The notes: a model not told the origin generated them from the letters alone. 64,000 nt of DNA from Berberis thunbergii (GCA_003290165.1 QNQO01009149.1:1-64000), one strand, 5' to 3'; shown: positions 44,630-57,647, counted from the stretch's first letter. Numbers and translations are program-made.

Positions 44630-45030
44630 AACGATGTATTTTGACAAATACGGTATCAAAAATTCCCCGGATTATAAACGAGTCAGCGACAACTTGAATA
44701 AGACTATATCTCTCCTCAAAGAAAATGGGCAACTTCGACAGCCGGAAATCGATACACTTGAAATGATTAGCGAGGATAGTGATGAAGTCAACTCAGAATC
44801 TGAGCTAGGTCCACAGGCAGCAAACAGTGATTTGGATTTAGGGGCTATGTCAAACGGAAAGACCAATACGAAGCGTTACACCAAAGATATCAGCAGTTGT
44901 CCCCGAAAATCCAATAGAACTAGAAAAGAAAACAATAGGTACAAAAACTGAGCTTTTTGTCTAGATTTGTTTTGGTGAATCCTATCTTTTGTGAGATTTT
45001 GTTTTGGCTTTTTAGTTAAAAATAAATAAA
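44630..45030 (+). mobile_element. short LINE copy containing only an ORF1 tail (LINE-6)
   Basis: 401 bp with a perfect 14-bp target duplication TACATGGATTCATA (44616-44629 and 45031-45044) and an A-rich 3' end. The frame (44634-44951) ends RYTKDISSCPRKSNRTRKEN then NRYKN, like the ORF1 end of LINE-2 (CPRRSSRAKKANKKYKG). Only about 80 bp follow before the tail, so ORF2 is absent. Confidence 0.75.
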
Positions 45031-45044
45031 TACATGGATTCATA

Positions 45045-45896
45045 GAATGGGTGGTACATAATTGACTTAACCCAATACGTATGCCAATACCATCTGATAT
45101 GAGTCGAAATATCAATACCAAGTGTTCGAAATACTACTAAACCATTCTGACACCATGTGAAATGGAATGAACTTGAGCACAAACCCATTTACTTGAATAG
45201 GAAGATCGACAGATCCAACTTAACAACCCAAAAATGTCCTAAGACCAAATTTACAATATACTTAATAAAATTATTTAAGTTTCTTAAAAGATAAAAATTA
45301 TTGAAAGTTATGCTGACAGACCATACATGTTTTACCTTGATTTCATCAAAAGTAAATAAGAAAAATCAATCAAAAGAAAAGGAAAAAAATCTACTCAGTC
45401 TTGTCCTTGTGCTTGGTTAGCATTTGAAAAGAGTGTTCAGTACGTGAGTGTCAACTCTACCAGTCTCTTTACAAATTTGAAGAAGATGAAAACAGAGATA
45501 GAATTGACACTCACCCCTCTCCCCACAGGTTTGGATAAAATGAAAAGAAAGATAGAATTTAGACTCACGTACCTATCAGACACCCTTTCCAAACACTAGT
45601 AAATGCTCTCTCCCCAAACTGCGTTGAAAGGTTCAAAGAAAAAGATATCACAAGATCACTTTAGAAATGGATATATCAGAAACCAAAAAACAAAAGGGTT
45701 TATGTCCTGTCTCTGGCTGTATGTGTCTGTCTCTCTCTGTGGGTGCGTGTGTTTGCTTTTTGATGAAAGAAAAAACTATAAATAAATAAATTAGTGCATC
45801 TAAATTATTCGATGAAAATTTATTAGCATAAAAAAGTACTCCATGAAAAAAGAATAAATAGAAATTTTCAATTAATGAATTTTTTTTTTTTTTACC
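45045..45896. other. intergenic and duplicated block
   Basis: 45045-45690 holds nothing recognisable. 45690-45896 matches 17340-17570 (AACTATAAATAAATAAATTA, ATTTATTAGCATAAAAAAGT) and is the left flank of copia-3. Confidence 0.55.
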
Positions 45897-46169
45897 AAAC
45901 ATGTTAAATATAAATAGCTAAATAGGGTGATGGATAGATAGTTTGTTAGTTTTGTTATTGATGTGGATAGATAGTTTGTTACAGGAGCTAGAGCTAGAGT
46001 TGTCTATATAAGCATGATTGATGTACATTTATAGATATGAAATACAGAACTATTATTCATAAATTCTCTTAGAACTTAACATGGTATCAGAGCCATCTCA
46101 TTTCCCATTTGCTCCTCTTGTTCTTCTTTTCTATCTTCTTCTTCATTTCAAACTTTCTTAGTAGTATCA

Positions 46170-47021
46170 ATGGTGGATTCGACCTCTTCAAATGATGCAT
46201 CACTCACAAATTTTGTCATGACAGAGTCCAAACCAGTGATGTTCACTCATGTTATGTCTGTAAAACTTGATGAACACAACTACTAGTTGTGGAAACAACA
46301 AGTGTTGGCAACAATCAGAGGTCATAAACTTCAGAAGTTTATTGAAAAATGTTCATCTCCATCACAATTTCTATCAGCATAAGATCAAGCAAACATCGTT
46401 GTTAATCCAAAGTTCATTAATTGGGAGCAGCAAGATCAACTCCTATTTTCATGGCTCCTTTCCTTTATGACTCAATCATTGCTCACAAGGTTAGTAGGCT
46501 GTGAAACATCCGAACATATTTGGAAGACTCTTGAAACCTACTTCAATTCTCAAACCGTAGCCAAAATCTCTCAGTTCATAACTCAATTACAAAAATTCAA
46601 GAAAGGAGATCCTTCTATTAACGATTATCTACTGAAATTGAAGTCTATCATTGATCAATTCGCATTAGTAAGGCATCCACTTTCTTCAAAAGATCACATT
46701 AATGCAATCTTTGATGGATTACCACAGTCATATGACACCTTTGTAGTCTCAGTAAGTTCTAGATTTGATGTTTATTGTGTAGCTGAGGTCGAGTCTCTGT
46801 TGCTTGCTCAAGAGACAAGAATTGAACGACATTTGAAAGATCTTGATGTTTCTAGTTCTATCAATGTAGCTCACACATCATACAAACCATCACCAAGGTC
46901 TTTTGTGTCTAACTCACCTCGAGGTGCAAGGTATCCATTCAATTCACAGACTTACTCACCAAGAGGAGCAAGACCTGAATCTGGAAGAGGATATAAGTCT
47001 TCTGGTTATCAGTCTAGCTAG
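46170..47021 (+). pseudogene. copia-3 gag
   Basis: ATG at 46170 (VDSTSSNDASLTNF). Two stops at about 46284 and 46381 interrupt a UBN2-type gag that is then open from 46467 (LLTRLVGCETSEHIWKTLET, FITQLQKFKKGDPSINDYLL, LPQSYDTFVVSVSSR). A zinc knuckle remnant (CQICGKL, HFAFKCYNRF) follows a stop at 47021. Confidence 0.85.
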
Positions 47022-47238
47022 TAGACCTCAGTGTCAAATCTGTGGAAAACTATGACATTTTGCATTCAAATGCTATAATAGGTTTGACAATAGTGTGTCA
47101 AATCCATGGAACTCCACTCCACAGACCTTGTCTTCAGGCACACCTTCTCAGACAATAAACCTAGCACCTCGTCATGCCTATTCTGCTGCTTCTAGTCAGT
47201 ATACTCATCCCAACTAGGGAGCTGAATCTCAGCCTCCA

Positions 47239-48662
47239 ATGCAAACCAGTGTTGCTTCTTCCACATCATCTGATCATAGGTGGTATCCTGATTCTGGGGC
47301 AACAGATCACTGCACTCCATATACTCAGAATTTGGCATCCTCAGTGCCTTATCATGGCAATGAACAACTTCTTGTTGGAGATGGTACTGCATTGCAAATT
47401 CACAATATTGGCCAGTTCTTCTTACACTCTTCAAATTCTTCAAGAACACTGCTTCTTAAGAACATTCTTCAAGTCCCTAAACTTACTAAAATTTTGTTAA
47501 GTATTTCTACATTTGCAAGAGATAATGGAGTCTTCTTTGAATTTCATCCTAACTTGTGTTTTGCCAAGGATCAGGTCACCAACCAAATCCTCTTGGAAGG
47601 GAGGCTTAACAAAGGGCTTTATGTCTTCCCATCCATGTCTCTTGCTGCCCAAGAATCAGAGTCCTCTCAAGAGCCAATGTCTTCCAGTTGTAATCAAAGT
47701 TTTCCAACTACTACAAGTTCTTTTTGTTTCAATCAAACAACATTGGTCCATGTAACCACTTCTGAGTCCTCTTCCTCTTTGCATCTTTGGCATGCTCGAC
47801 TAGGACATCCTTCATTCCCACTTGTGCACAAGAGACTTACCAGATGTAATATTCATGTTTCAAACAAAAATAATGATTTGTGCTCTTCATGTTGTTTAGG
47901 AAAAATACACAAATTTCTCTTTTCTACTTCTTCTACTGTATATAATAAACCATTAGAGCTCATTCACACAGATCTATGGGGTCCTTCTTCCACTGTATCT
48001 TCTTCTGGATATAAGTACTATATTCACTTTATTGATGCATATAGTAAGTTCACTTGGGTGTATCTGTTACAGAACAAATCTGATGCTTATCCTACTTTCA
48101 TTAAGTTCAAAGCACAGGTGGAATTAGAATTTGGTCTTTCTATCAAGTGTATTCAATCTGACTGGGGAGGAGAATATAAGTCATTTTCAAACTTTTTAGC
48201 TCAACATGGTATCAGTCAAAATGAGGTTGTTGAGAGGAAGCACAGACATATCATTGAATCTGCATTGACCCTTCTTGCTCATGCTTCTCTTGCCATGAAG
48301 TTCTGGGATGAGGCAGTAAGAACATCAGTTTATCTACTTAATCGAGTTCCTTTTTCTGCTCTGAATGGCCTCTCTCCTTTTGAGATACTCTATCACAAGG
48401 TTCCTGACTATCAAAATCTCAAAGTTTTTGGTTGTTCTTGCTTTCCAAATACAAGACTATACAATTCTCACAAACTACAATTCAGGTCTGTTGAGTGTAC
48501 TTTTCTTGGTTATAGTTTGCAACATAAAGGGTATAAATGTTTATCTCCTAATGGTCGGATCTATATCTCAAGAGCTTTAATGAGACCTCTTTTCCACATT
48601 CAAAATTGTGTTCCAATTCATCAATGTCTCCTTCCCCTGCAGCTATGTTCCCTTTTCCTATA
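47239..48662 (+). pseudogene. copia-3 protease and integrase
   Basis: Open for 474 codons. Protease WYPDSGATDHCTPYTQNL. GAG-pre-integrase HLWHARLGHPSFPLVHKRL and CSSCCLGKIHKF. Integrase core HTDLWGPSSTVSSSGYKYYI, then QSDWGGEYKSF (second Asp kept; family usually NGGE). HGISQNEVVERKHRHIIES follows, lacking the usual few residues around CPHTPEQNG. Ends by a frameshift near 48650. Confidence 0.88.
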
Positions 48663-48913
48663 ACTAATGACATCAATACACCTAATGTCAGCAATGCACC
48701 CATTCACAGTACTGGTTCTCCTTCTAGTCCAGTGGTCTCTTCTCCTAGTACTCCTAATGCTAAACTGATGGTACTATTAATGCTACAACTGTTGCTCCTA
48801 CTGTCTCGAGTATTCCTAATGCTACAACTGATACAACTGGTGTATCTACTGGTGCTTCTCTTGGTCCTACTATTGGAGCCACTACTGAGTCTATTCCTGT
48901 TCCTAGACATCCG

Positions 48914-50500
48914 ATGGTAACCAGATCCAAGGTAGGTGTTTACAAGCCTAAGGTGTACATAGCCCAAGCTGAACCTACTAGTTTGAATGAGGCCTTAGAC
49001 ACTCCTCATTGGTTTGCTGTTATGCAAGAGGAGTATATGGCATTAATTAGGAACAATACTTGGTCACTAGTGGACCTTCCCCAAAATAGGTCTATTGTTG
49101 GTTGTAGATGGATTTTCAAGATCAAAGAAAATTCAAATGGCACGGTTCATAAGTACAAAGCCCGCTTGGTGGCTAGGGGATTTTAACAGATAGCTGGTTT
49201 TGACTATGAAGAAGCATTTAGTCCAGTTGTTAAACCCACTACAATCAAAGTTGTGCTATCACTGGCGGTTACGTTTGGATGGTCAGTGTTTCAGCTAGAT
49301 GTCAACAATGCATTTTTAAATGGTGATCTAAAGGAAGAAGTTTACATGATGCAACCTCCTGGCTTTGTTGATCCTTCACGCCTTAATGTTGTTTGCAAGT
49401 TTACCAAGGCTTTATATGGGTTAAAACAGGCTCCTAGAGCTTGGTTTGACAAACTGCGACATACTCTTCTCAAGTTTGGTTTTACTCCCACCAAGTCAGA
49501 TTCATCACTCTTCATTCGACACTCTCCTTCTCCAATTTTTCTTCTTGTATATGTGGATGATATTCTGATCATGGGTGCAAACTCATCTGATGTCTCTCAG
49601 TTAATTCAGCAACTAAATTCCCAGTTCTCTTTGAAAGATTTGGGTCTTGTTCATTACTTTCTTGGCATTCAGGTTCAGCATACTGCCAATGGTCTGTTCC
49701 TATCTCAATCCAAGTACATTCATGATCTTTTTTGTCGTGCCAAGATGCAATTTGCTAAAGGTCTACCTACTCCTATGAGTGGTGGTGAGAAACTGTTTGC
49801 TACGGGTAGTGATCCTGTCCAAAATGTCCACTTTATATCGCCGTATAGTTGGTGCTTTGCAGTATGTCACCATTACTAGACCAGAGATTGCATACTCAGT
49901 CAATCGAGTTTGTCAATTCATGCAGAATCCGCTTGAATCTCATTGGCGAGTGGTGAAAAGGATTCTAAGGTATCTTAAGGCTACTACTATGTTTGGACTT
50001 CAGTTAGCACCTGCTCCTCATTTACGTTTGACTGGCTTTTGTGATGCTGATTGGGCATCTGACCCAAATGACAGACGTTCTACCTCAGGTTATTGTGTAT
50101 ATTTGGGCTCCAATCTCATTTCGTGGCCATCCAAGAAGCAAAGTGTTGTCTCTCGCAGTAGTACTGAGGCTGAATACCGGAGTCTAGCTTCAGTTACAGC
50201 TGAACTCACATGGCTACAATCTCTCTTTTATGAACTCAAGCTTGTCTGTGCTCCTCCTACTATCAGGTGTATAACAAGAGCACAGTTTTGTTAAGTGTTA
50301 ATCATGTTCTTCATTCCAGAACCAAGCACATTGAGTTGGATATTTACTTTGTCCGTGAGAAGGTTGCTCGCAAGCTTCTTAATGTCCATCACATTTCAGC
50401 AGTTGATCAGGTTGCTGATATCTTTACTAAGGCCCTTGGCACTTCCAGATTTCTATTACTGCGAGACAAACTGAGTGTTCTTGATGGATCTACACTCAGC
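48914..50500 (+). pseudogene. copia-3 reverse transcriptase and RNase H
   Basis: RT begins ALDTPHWFAVMQEEYMAL, GCRWIFKIKENSNGTVHKYK. A stop at 49184-49186 falls where the family has Gln or similar after ARGF. It continues [34 protein letters not shown] and the catalytic [10 protein letters not shown] frameshift near 49830 is followed by [20 protein letters not shown] and RNase H (FCDADWASDPNDRRSTSGYC, SRSSTEAEYRSLASVTAELT). It ends with a further frameshift near 50270 (RTKHIELDIYFVREKV). Confidence 0.9.
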
Positions 50501-50502
50501 TT

Positions 50503-50537
50503 GGGGGGGAGGGGGGGGGGGGGGGGGGGGGGGGGGG
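50503..50537 (+). repeat. poly-G polypurine tract
   Basis: Seven Gs, one A, then 27 Gs directly before the 3' LTR of copia-3, at the place of the polypurine tract used for plus-strand priming. Homopolymer length may be imprecise in the assembly. Confidence 0.8.
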
Positions 50538-50879
50538 ATGGTAAATATAAATAGCTAGATAGGGTGATGGATAGATAGTTTGTTAGTTTTGTTACTGATG
50601 TGGATAGATAGTTTGTTAGTTTGTTACTGATGTGGATAGCTAGTTTGTTACAAGCGCTAGAGCTAGAGCTGTATAAGCATGATCGATGTACATTTACAGA
50701 TATGAAATACAGAACTATTATTCATAAATTCTCTTAGAACTTAACAAAACACAAAGATTTTTATTGTTGATAAGAAAAGAAACAAAATACAAAAGGATCA
50801 TTCATTTAGCAAGAAAGGCCAAGACACCATGAAGGTGTCAAAGAACAAGTCTCTAAAAGATTACAAGTCCACTACAACA

Positions 50880-51260
50880 AATTTGTTTTAAGCGGCGTTT
50901 TCGAAAGTGCCGGTAAGGCTATAAATGTGCCGGTTTAGAGCATTAACGACATTTTCAGAAGCGCCGGCAAAGATATGTGCCGCCAAAAGATTAACGACGC
51001 TTAGTGTAAATCTTATATTAGCGCCGCTAAATAAATGGATATTACATTTCCTCTTAACTAGAAACGCCGTATTTATAACTTTTAATGGCGCTTAAAAAGC
51101 GCCGGTTATGTAAAAATCAATATTTTACAATCTTTTAATGGCGCTTTAGAAGCACCGCAAAATATGTTTTGCGACGCTTTTAAAGCACCGGTTGTCTGAA
51201 CAAATATGTAAAAAAACCTACATTTTAATGGCGTTTTGGAAGCGCCGGTTATGTTAACAT
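50880..51260. repeat. CACTA left subterminal repeats
   Basis: About ten imperfect units of the type AAGCGCCGGTTATGT and TTTTAATGGCGCTT in alternating orientation, followed by an AATAAA/AAAAT run (51270-51306). Confidence 0.85.
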
Positions 51261-51737
51261 ACTGGAAAAAAAATCAATAAAAATAAAAATAAAAATAAAA
51301 ATAAAAACCTATCATTGGGACGGAAAAAACAACAGTAAATTTTCTAATTTCATATCATCTACTAAAATCTCCTTCAGTAACAAATAAACTCAAAGCACAC
51401 TATAATTTTCTACGGTAACAACCATATATTAAGACCTGCAACATAGGCAGTGCATCCTTATACATTCTTGTATTTTTCATATTCATCCATTCTATATCTT
51501 AAACTTTTGTCATGTTGAACAGCATCAAGTGCACCGAAAAGTTTTCCTCTTACTTCATTCCAAGCATAGTTCACGTTGCTTTGGTGATCACTCTTCAGGA
51601 TACTGCAAAAAGGGGAAATCTAACTAAACTCAGAATAAAAAGTTAACTCAACCCTACCATCAGTTCATATTTCATGCGTTAACCTTATAAAATGGTCAAG
51701 GAAAAGAACTCAAAAATGTTCATTACAGTACCCTTAC

Positions 51738-52090
51738 CTACCAGAAGAAGTGTTTGCAGGCACATCATCATCATCTAACATCTTTCCAGGATAAGAATAC
51801 GCCTTGCCAGACGGTGCTACTCCAGCAACATATGCAAGGACTATACTAGCCGTCATAAGTATTTGATCACCAATAGGTATCCAGTTTGTTGGCGCTGAAT
51901 TTTCAGGATTTATCAAAGTCCCAAAGCAACATTCCAAAGCAACAATACCTCAAAGAATGTTGCTTCAGGTATGATCTTCCTCCCAAAGTTGGAGCATTAG
52001 TGAAGCTACAACCAAAGGCTTTCCGTGAAGAAAACCTAACAAGGTTTCGTTCCAAAAACAACTGCTTCTTACAACCACTGAAAAACAAAA
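51738..52090 (-). pseudogene. captured gene fragment of unknown family
   Basis: On the minus strand 51903-52088 is open (LFLERNLVRFSSRKAFGCSF, APTLGGRSYLKQHSLRYCCF). After a shift of frame 51738-51937 continues ENSAPTNWIPIGDQILMTAS, IVLAYVAGVAPSGKAYSYPG and VPANTSSGR. It ends at a strong donor (GTAG|GTAAGG at 51737/51738). It looks like a plastid- or membrane-protein N-terminal exon (basic, Ser/Phe-rich start, then a hydrophobic stretch). I do not recognise the gene. Confidence 0.5.
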
Positions 52091-52774
52091 TAAATATACT
52101 CAGGACTGTGATAGCCCCTTTTGAGTGTGTTTTTAGCAGTAGATATTTATCTAGGATCTGATGAGTAAGTGTTGGTATAGAATTTTATTAAACACTTCCA
52201 CATAGCATGGATCCAGGTTAAAGTATGACTGATTATTTGAATTTAGGGATCTGACAGCCTAAATGAACCAATTTGTGAAACTGCTGAAGAAAAAAAATGG
52301 GTTAAAATCAGATAAATTTAGGGAAATTCTGATAAACAAATTCGAATAAAAATCTTCAATCGTCTTCGGAACATGAAATCCCATGAAGTTAAACACAATG
52401 GGGATCTAAAGTAAAATGGGCTAAATTGAGCAGAAAATATTGAGTTTTTATATGCCAAAAAGTCTCAAAATTTTGCTAAGAAAAACACTGAAATTGCACC
52501 AAATAATTAGAGAAATTCAACTAAATTAACTTCAGTTGTAACATAAACAAAACCCCATCAAGTAAATACAATGGGATATCTAAAAGAGCAAATCAGCTTA
52601 TAAAAACAACTAAAAAGGGCGAAAATTCATACAAAAATAGGGGAATATCACATGCAAAAAATAAACAGAGAAAATCAGTCTAAACTAAAATCAATAAATT
52701 AGCACAAATCAATAAACCCCCAAAAACAATACCCCATGACTGAAATTTCACCTAGAGATCAGCGCAACAAATGA

Positions 52775-53802
52775 TCAAAACAGAGGATAAAAACCAACCC
52801 ATTGAAGATACACACCTTTAATCTCGTGTCGAGATCGAACGCGAAGCAAATGACCCAGAAATCGCAGCAGAAGAAGCAAATGTCTTGCCATCACAACTGC
52901 ACACCTAGTACAAGAACCCCGCCCTTGCAACAACTGAGAACTTGACTTGACAGCCTCCTCTGCTTGTACTGAAGATCGGTCCAGTGATATGCCATTCCCA
53001 ACTAAAATAGAAACTTGACCGTTCTTTCTGTCAGCAAGCTTCTGTCCCAGCAGCTTGTTGTAACAATGATTTTCCCTCGTAACGGCATATCCATAAGGAG
53101 ATTGCCCATTTGCATCTTTCATTGAAATCCAACTGCTCAAACCAATCTGCAAAACAAAACAAGAAATAAGAAAGAAATGAAAAAAGATCAAATTAATCAA
53201 GTCAAAAGCCGAAACATCTATATCGGTCCATCTTTCAATAATAATAATCAAAATTATAGTAAATTGATATAAATTGATAAAACAACACAACCGGGCCGAA
53301 TGTAACTTTCCATTTCTGATGGGCTGTGAGAAAGCCAATTGAGGATCTGAAAGAATATGAACATGCATAGGATTTCAATAAAGGTTAAAATAAGCCATAG
53401 ATCCAAACTAGAGAAAGCAATGTTATTTACCTGGGTCCTCAGTATAGCAGGGAGATTATTAGGATCCTTATCGAAAAGTTTGAAGATGATAAGTCCAGTG
53501 CGATCCTGCAAAGCAGAGGGTTAAAATGCAGTCACTTGAACCCCCTCTTACCAGGATGGGAATCAGGAAGAATGAAAACAGAATAAAATCAGAAGTACAA
53601 TATGCAATGAATTAATTACCTGAACATCGGAATTTGAGCTTGAGGGAGAGTGATCTGATCCAGATGAGGAAGTGTACCCTGCTGAGCATGTTACACTTTG
53701 AACTACTCTATTGTCAACCCTTTTATTTGATCTGTTAAAGAGTTCTAAAGATGAGCTCCAACCACCTTTAGGAACACTTGTCTCAAGCATCACAAAAGAC
53801 AA
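52775..53802 (-). pseudogene. captured SBP-box (SPL1/SPL12-like) gene fragment
   Basis: Four consecutive exon-like pieces on the minus strand. 53620-53802 ends VTCSAGYTSSSGSDHSPSSS NSDVQ before GTAATT. 53431-53505 is an exact 25-codon exon, [25 protein letters not shown]. About 53260-53348 reads [20 protein letters not shown]. 52905-53150 reads KDANGQSPYGYAVTRENHCY NKLLGQKLADRKNGQVSI then SCTRCAV. These match the middle and C-terminal part of long plant SBP-domain transcription factors; the SBP DNA-binding domain itself is absent. Introns are retained, so genomic DNA was captured. The C-terminal end diverges or shifts frame after about 52900. Confidence 0.8.
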
Positions 53803-54654
53803 GTATTAGTCACTACCAAATAACATAGAGCAATATTATAATTTGTAATGAATGGTATAGATGATTTTGACAACTAAAAAAGGACGAGAATGGAAGAAGG
53901 AGAAAAACAAATGAGTTCAACAAAGAGCAATCTGATGGATGAAGATATTGACAACTGTAAAGTACTGTCAACAATCAAGAGATAGACTTGGCATAGATGA
54001 TTTTGTAACTGATAATATAGGGGCTCAAGTCATCAATGACATTCAGTAGACATAAAACTGGAACACAATCAAGAAAGAAAAGGAAACAGTCTTTTCAAAC
54101 AGACTATATGAAGTGAAAGTCAACAAAATCCTGCAATGCTGTTACACTTATTCAAAATAAGGGATTCAGAAGAGTATATGTGAAATGAGTTGAACATTCC
54201 AACTTAAGTACTTAAATAGACAATGAAAAATGAAACTACTGGATGTAAAGTTGAAATAATACAACAGCTGACGTTTTGATCTTCACCACATTTTTTAGCC
54301 ATATTTTCCGTGCCTACTCAGATTCCTTGAAAGCAGAAACTAAGCTTGCAGTACATAAACAGAATGCAAACAAAAAAATTGATGTGATAAGCACCTCAAG
54401 ACTAGTTCAGTAGCTGTCACTGGTTTGAATTTTCACGAGCACAAACCACCCACATAGGGTTCACTGTCAGGAGAACTGGATTTGGGGTCAAAATCACAAA
54501 ATGGGTACTTTCTCAAAAATCCAATGTAATCTTTTGAACCTACATGAATATGGATAAAACTCACAACTTCTATGGTGCTACACAGTGTAGAGTAGGATAT
54601 AAGAAAAGAATAAAATGCCTAGTAGAAACAACAATTTTTTTATTGGAGACTAGA

Positions 54655-54985
54655 GACCCTACAAAGAACCACACCAAAGCTATAAACATCAGATTTGAGT
54701 GTCAGCTTACCACTCATAGCATATTCTGGGGCACAGTAGCCATATGGCCCCATTACCCTTGTTGAAACGTGAGTATTATCTCCAACAGGTCCCAACTCAG
54801 CAAGTCCAATATCAGAAAGCTTAGGATTGAATTCGTTGTCCAGAAGAATATTTGCAGATTTCAAGTCACGGTATATTACAGGAGGGTTAGCTTTGCAATG
54901 CAGATATTCAAGGCCATGAGCAGCACCAACAGAAATTTTTATGCGAGTGTTCCATTCCAGCGGCTGTCTATCGGGTGGCACATCT
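54655..54985 (-). pseudogene. captured receptor-like cytoplasmic kinase fragment
   Basis: The minus-strand frame begins after an AG acceptor (TTATCAG, near 54986). It covers kinase subdomains VIa to [25 protein letters not shown]-region [34 protein letters not shown] and [11 protein letters not shown]. The arrangement fits RLCK-VII/PBS1-like kinases. The DFG Phe is replaced ([13 protein letters not shown]), so the Asp remains but the motif is abnormal. The N-lobe and the end of the C-lobe are missing; sequence after FGVVL is unrelated. Probably a single captured exon. Confidence 0.85.
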
Positions 54986-56614
54986 GATAATACAACAAAA
55001 AATGAAACTCCAATCATGTAATTTGATAGAATCCACTAAAGAGCCAAACAAGCTCTAGACGAAAAGTAAAGATGATGCAATGGATGCATTTCAAAATCAA
55101 TTAAGAACATCAACAACAACAGCAATAAATTAACAACAATAATAAAGATAGAAAAAATAAAAACAACAATAGTAAATAAATAATCCAGCAGTTTGAGGCA
55201 CTACACATGTATTTGGTCATCAAGAGAGACTGGGACAGAAAATTCCAAGTTTGAAGCTATTCCAAATATGTCATTTTCCCAACCAATTTAAAAGTAGCAG
55301 TTTAGAGTCTAACAAGATTATGTCATTTTCATGATTTATATAAAGTTGTTTTATTTCAGTGAAAATATGTTAGTCCATAAAACGCTATCCTCTTTATATT
55401 GTAGTGGATCCAATTTCATAATATTAAACCATATGCTTGTAAAGTTCTCATTTTCCTTGTATTTTCAAGGCTCTTGATCCCTCCTCATGTACTTGTGGGT
55501 TTAATTGCTTTCAGCTCATAAGAGTGAGACTAGGCATGTGCCAATAGAGGAAATGTCATATTGAAGACTGCTCCTAAGACATAAATTATGGAATCCATGT
55601 TTCAGAGTTATCCAACAAACACAACAATTTAGAGGATCAAATCATTTTTTTCTTGAGAGCAAGCTCAACAACAATGTTCCACACGTACCCCATGTTTCAT
55701 CACATCTCTCATGCCATAGCACTACTCGCTGCTCCACTCACTACTCCCAAAACATCATGTGCCATAATTAAACCTATTCCTGAAAAAAATACCACCAACA
55801 CATTCTACTAGAAGTTTGAATCTAAACATAAGCTTGATCCCAATCCCAACCCCACACTCCTACCGTGTACCCTAAGTTTTTTTTTTTCTCATGTAAATCA
55901 TGATAGCACAGCTTAAGTAGGGAGAGTTGTTCTCCCCCTATAACTTGCATCCTCAAGCAAATCAATAATATGAGACAAGAAGAAAATTAAGAAAACATTC
56001 ATCATAAAAATGTTATAAATAAAGGAGAAAATGTTGTTAAGGTGCTTACGGAACAAATACAGAATCATAATCCTGCTCTAGACATATAACACAGATAGCT
56101 GGCAAGAGAGCGTCATTTTTGCATTACAAACAACTAAAGTCACCGGAATGATGCATTGGGTTCAAAGATCAGCACATGTATAACAAAGAGCAAAGCCACG
56201 TTTATGCTGTAACTGTGCACATCACAACCATATTGTCTCTGCCAGTGTTTTGAGTTTATTTAAACTTAAGTATGATTGTTTCTGAAAGGACAGTGAATCA
56301 TATCAGATTAACCAGAAAGTTTTGCATGATTTAAAAAAAAATTGCGCTTGAGGCAGAAAATTACGTTATAAATCGAATAGACTACAATGCAAGATCCATT
56401 TCTGGATTAACATTGAAAAAATGCCAGCTTGAATCATGGAGAAGACAGAGATGATCTACATGGAAGAGATGATCTACATGGAAGTTATGACTGGTGAGCA
56501 ACAAAGAAACCAAAATTTTCCTGGCACTGAACTAGTGAACTATAGAGGCAATCAAAAGGAGGAAGGAGCAATCAAAAGACTTGAATCAAACAAAGAACGA
56601 CTAGTCATACCTAT

Positions 56615-56735
56615 CCCATCTGCAGCTGCATAATCAGACCCCTGGAACATGTACTCGTCATTCAATGAAGCCTTCCCAGCCTGAGTGACCTCTTCTTTAG
56701 ATGCTTCATGACCAGAATATACAATTGCATTGCAA
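56615..56735 (-). pseudogene. possible captured exon, unknown gene
   Basis: Minus strand reads AIVYSGHEASKEEVTQAGKA SLNDEYMFQGSDYAAADGIG, followed by GTATGACT, a possible donor. It lies between the kinase and NEPRO-like pieces. The open frame and acidic/hydrophilic composition suggest coding origin, but I do not recognise the family. Confidence 0.3.
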
Positions 56736-57647
56736 GAAAGAGAAGGACGGGCACTGTTACTTCATGCAATTCAACTAGTTGCCACAAGGAGTAATATGTG
56801 ATCAGCCATGAAAGGGATATTGCAATGATTCCAGGAATCCTACATGAAATATGTTACAAGCAAAAACTTAGCGAAAATTGGGCACACATAAATCAACCAA
56901 AGCATTCTCTTTTACAAACACCCCAAGTTACGTTCTTGTATGGGTTTGACATCAAGTGCTTCTAATGCAACTCGCAGAAATATTGAGTGTTATAGTTTAT
57001 GAAATTATTTTAATATTTCATTTACAATTGACAAAAGAAAAAGAAAAAAAACAGGGCATGAAAGATGAAACAAGAGAAGAAGGGCAAATGCAAACTTATT
57101 AAATATCAGACTTATTATATAGCAGTGACAGTTGATAATATTATTATTATCAGAGGTCTTTGTTAACATTTTGAGGAGCCCATAGACCATTTGCTTACTA
57201 TGTGTCCTATTGCTTTTGAGTTTTGGTCTATGGACCTAGCAGAGTTCCATAATATGCAGGCACCAGCCCGTTTCATCTTTCTTGTCTTGGACAAAAGTTC
57301 ATCCTCTGCTATTCAACAATTGCCGCATTTCACCCTCTTTGGCAAATGGACTTCAGACAGACTGATTCATGCAATTATTTTAACTAGATTTATGTTTGCT
57401 TCCACCACAATCTGCATTAGAGCTACACATTGCATAGTTTTCCACATAGGTCTTCTAATAAGCCCAAACACTAAAATGGTATGAATATTTCATTTTGGAT
57501 TACCCTAACAAAGAAATTCTTCTCCAGCAAGAATATTTGTTAAAAAAGAAATGTTCTTTTATGCTTGAGTTTAGTAGATGTTAAGGATAGTTATAATCGA
57601 AATGTAAGAAGAACAAAAGTATAGAAGAATAAAAAATAAAAATACAC

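Larger units (their letters stand above)
45902..50746 (+). mobile_element. Ty1/copia element with short LTRs (copia-3)
   Basis: 4845 bp flanked by the perfect 5-bp duplication AAACA (45897-45901 and 50747-50751). LTRs are short: 45902-46081 (180 bp) and 50539-50746 (208 bp); the difference is a small internal duplication of GATGTGGATAGATAGTTTGT in the 3' LTR. Primer site TGGTATCAGAGCC is at 46082. Gag, protease, integrase, RT and RNase H are in copia order with a few stops. The uninterrupted target is seen at 17571-17580. Confidence 0.93.

Noticed and set aside
51886..52161. 91-codon plus-strand frame
   Set aside because: Antisense to the better-supported captured exon with a canonical splice donor on the minus strand.
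54544..54987. Plus-strand frames over the kinase fragment
   Set aside because: Antisense shadows of the minus-strand kinase exon.
57191..57484. 97-codon plus-strand frame in the CACTA element
   Set aside because: No recognisable domain. It lies between captured fragments that are all on the other strand, and no splice or start context supports it.
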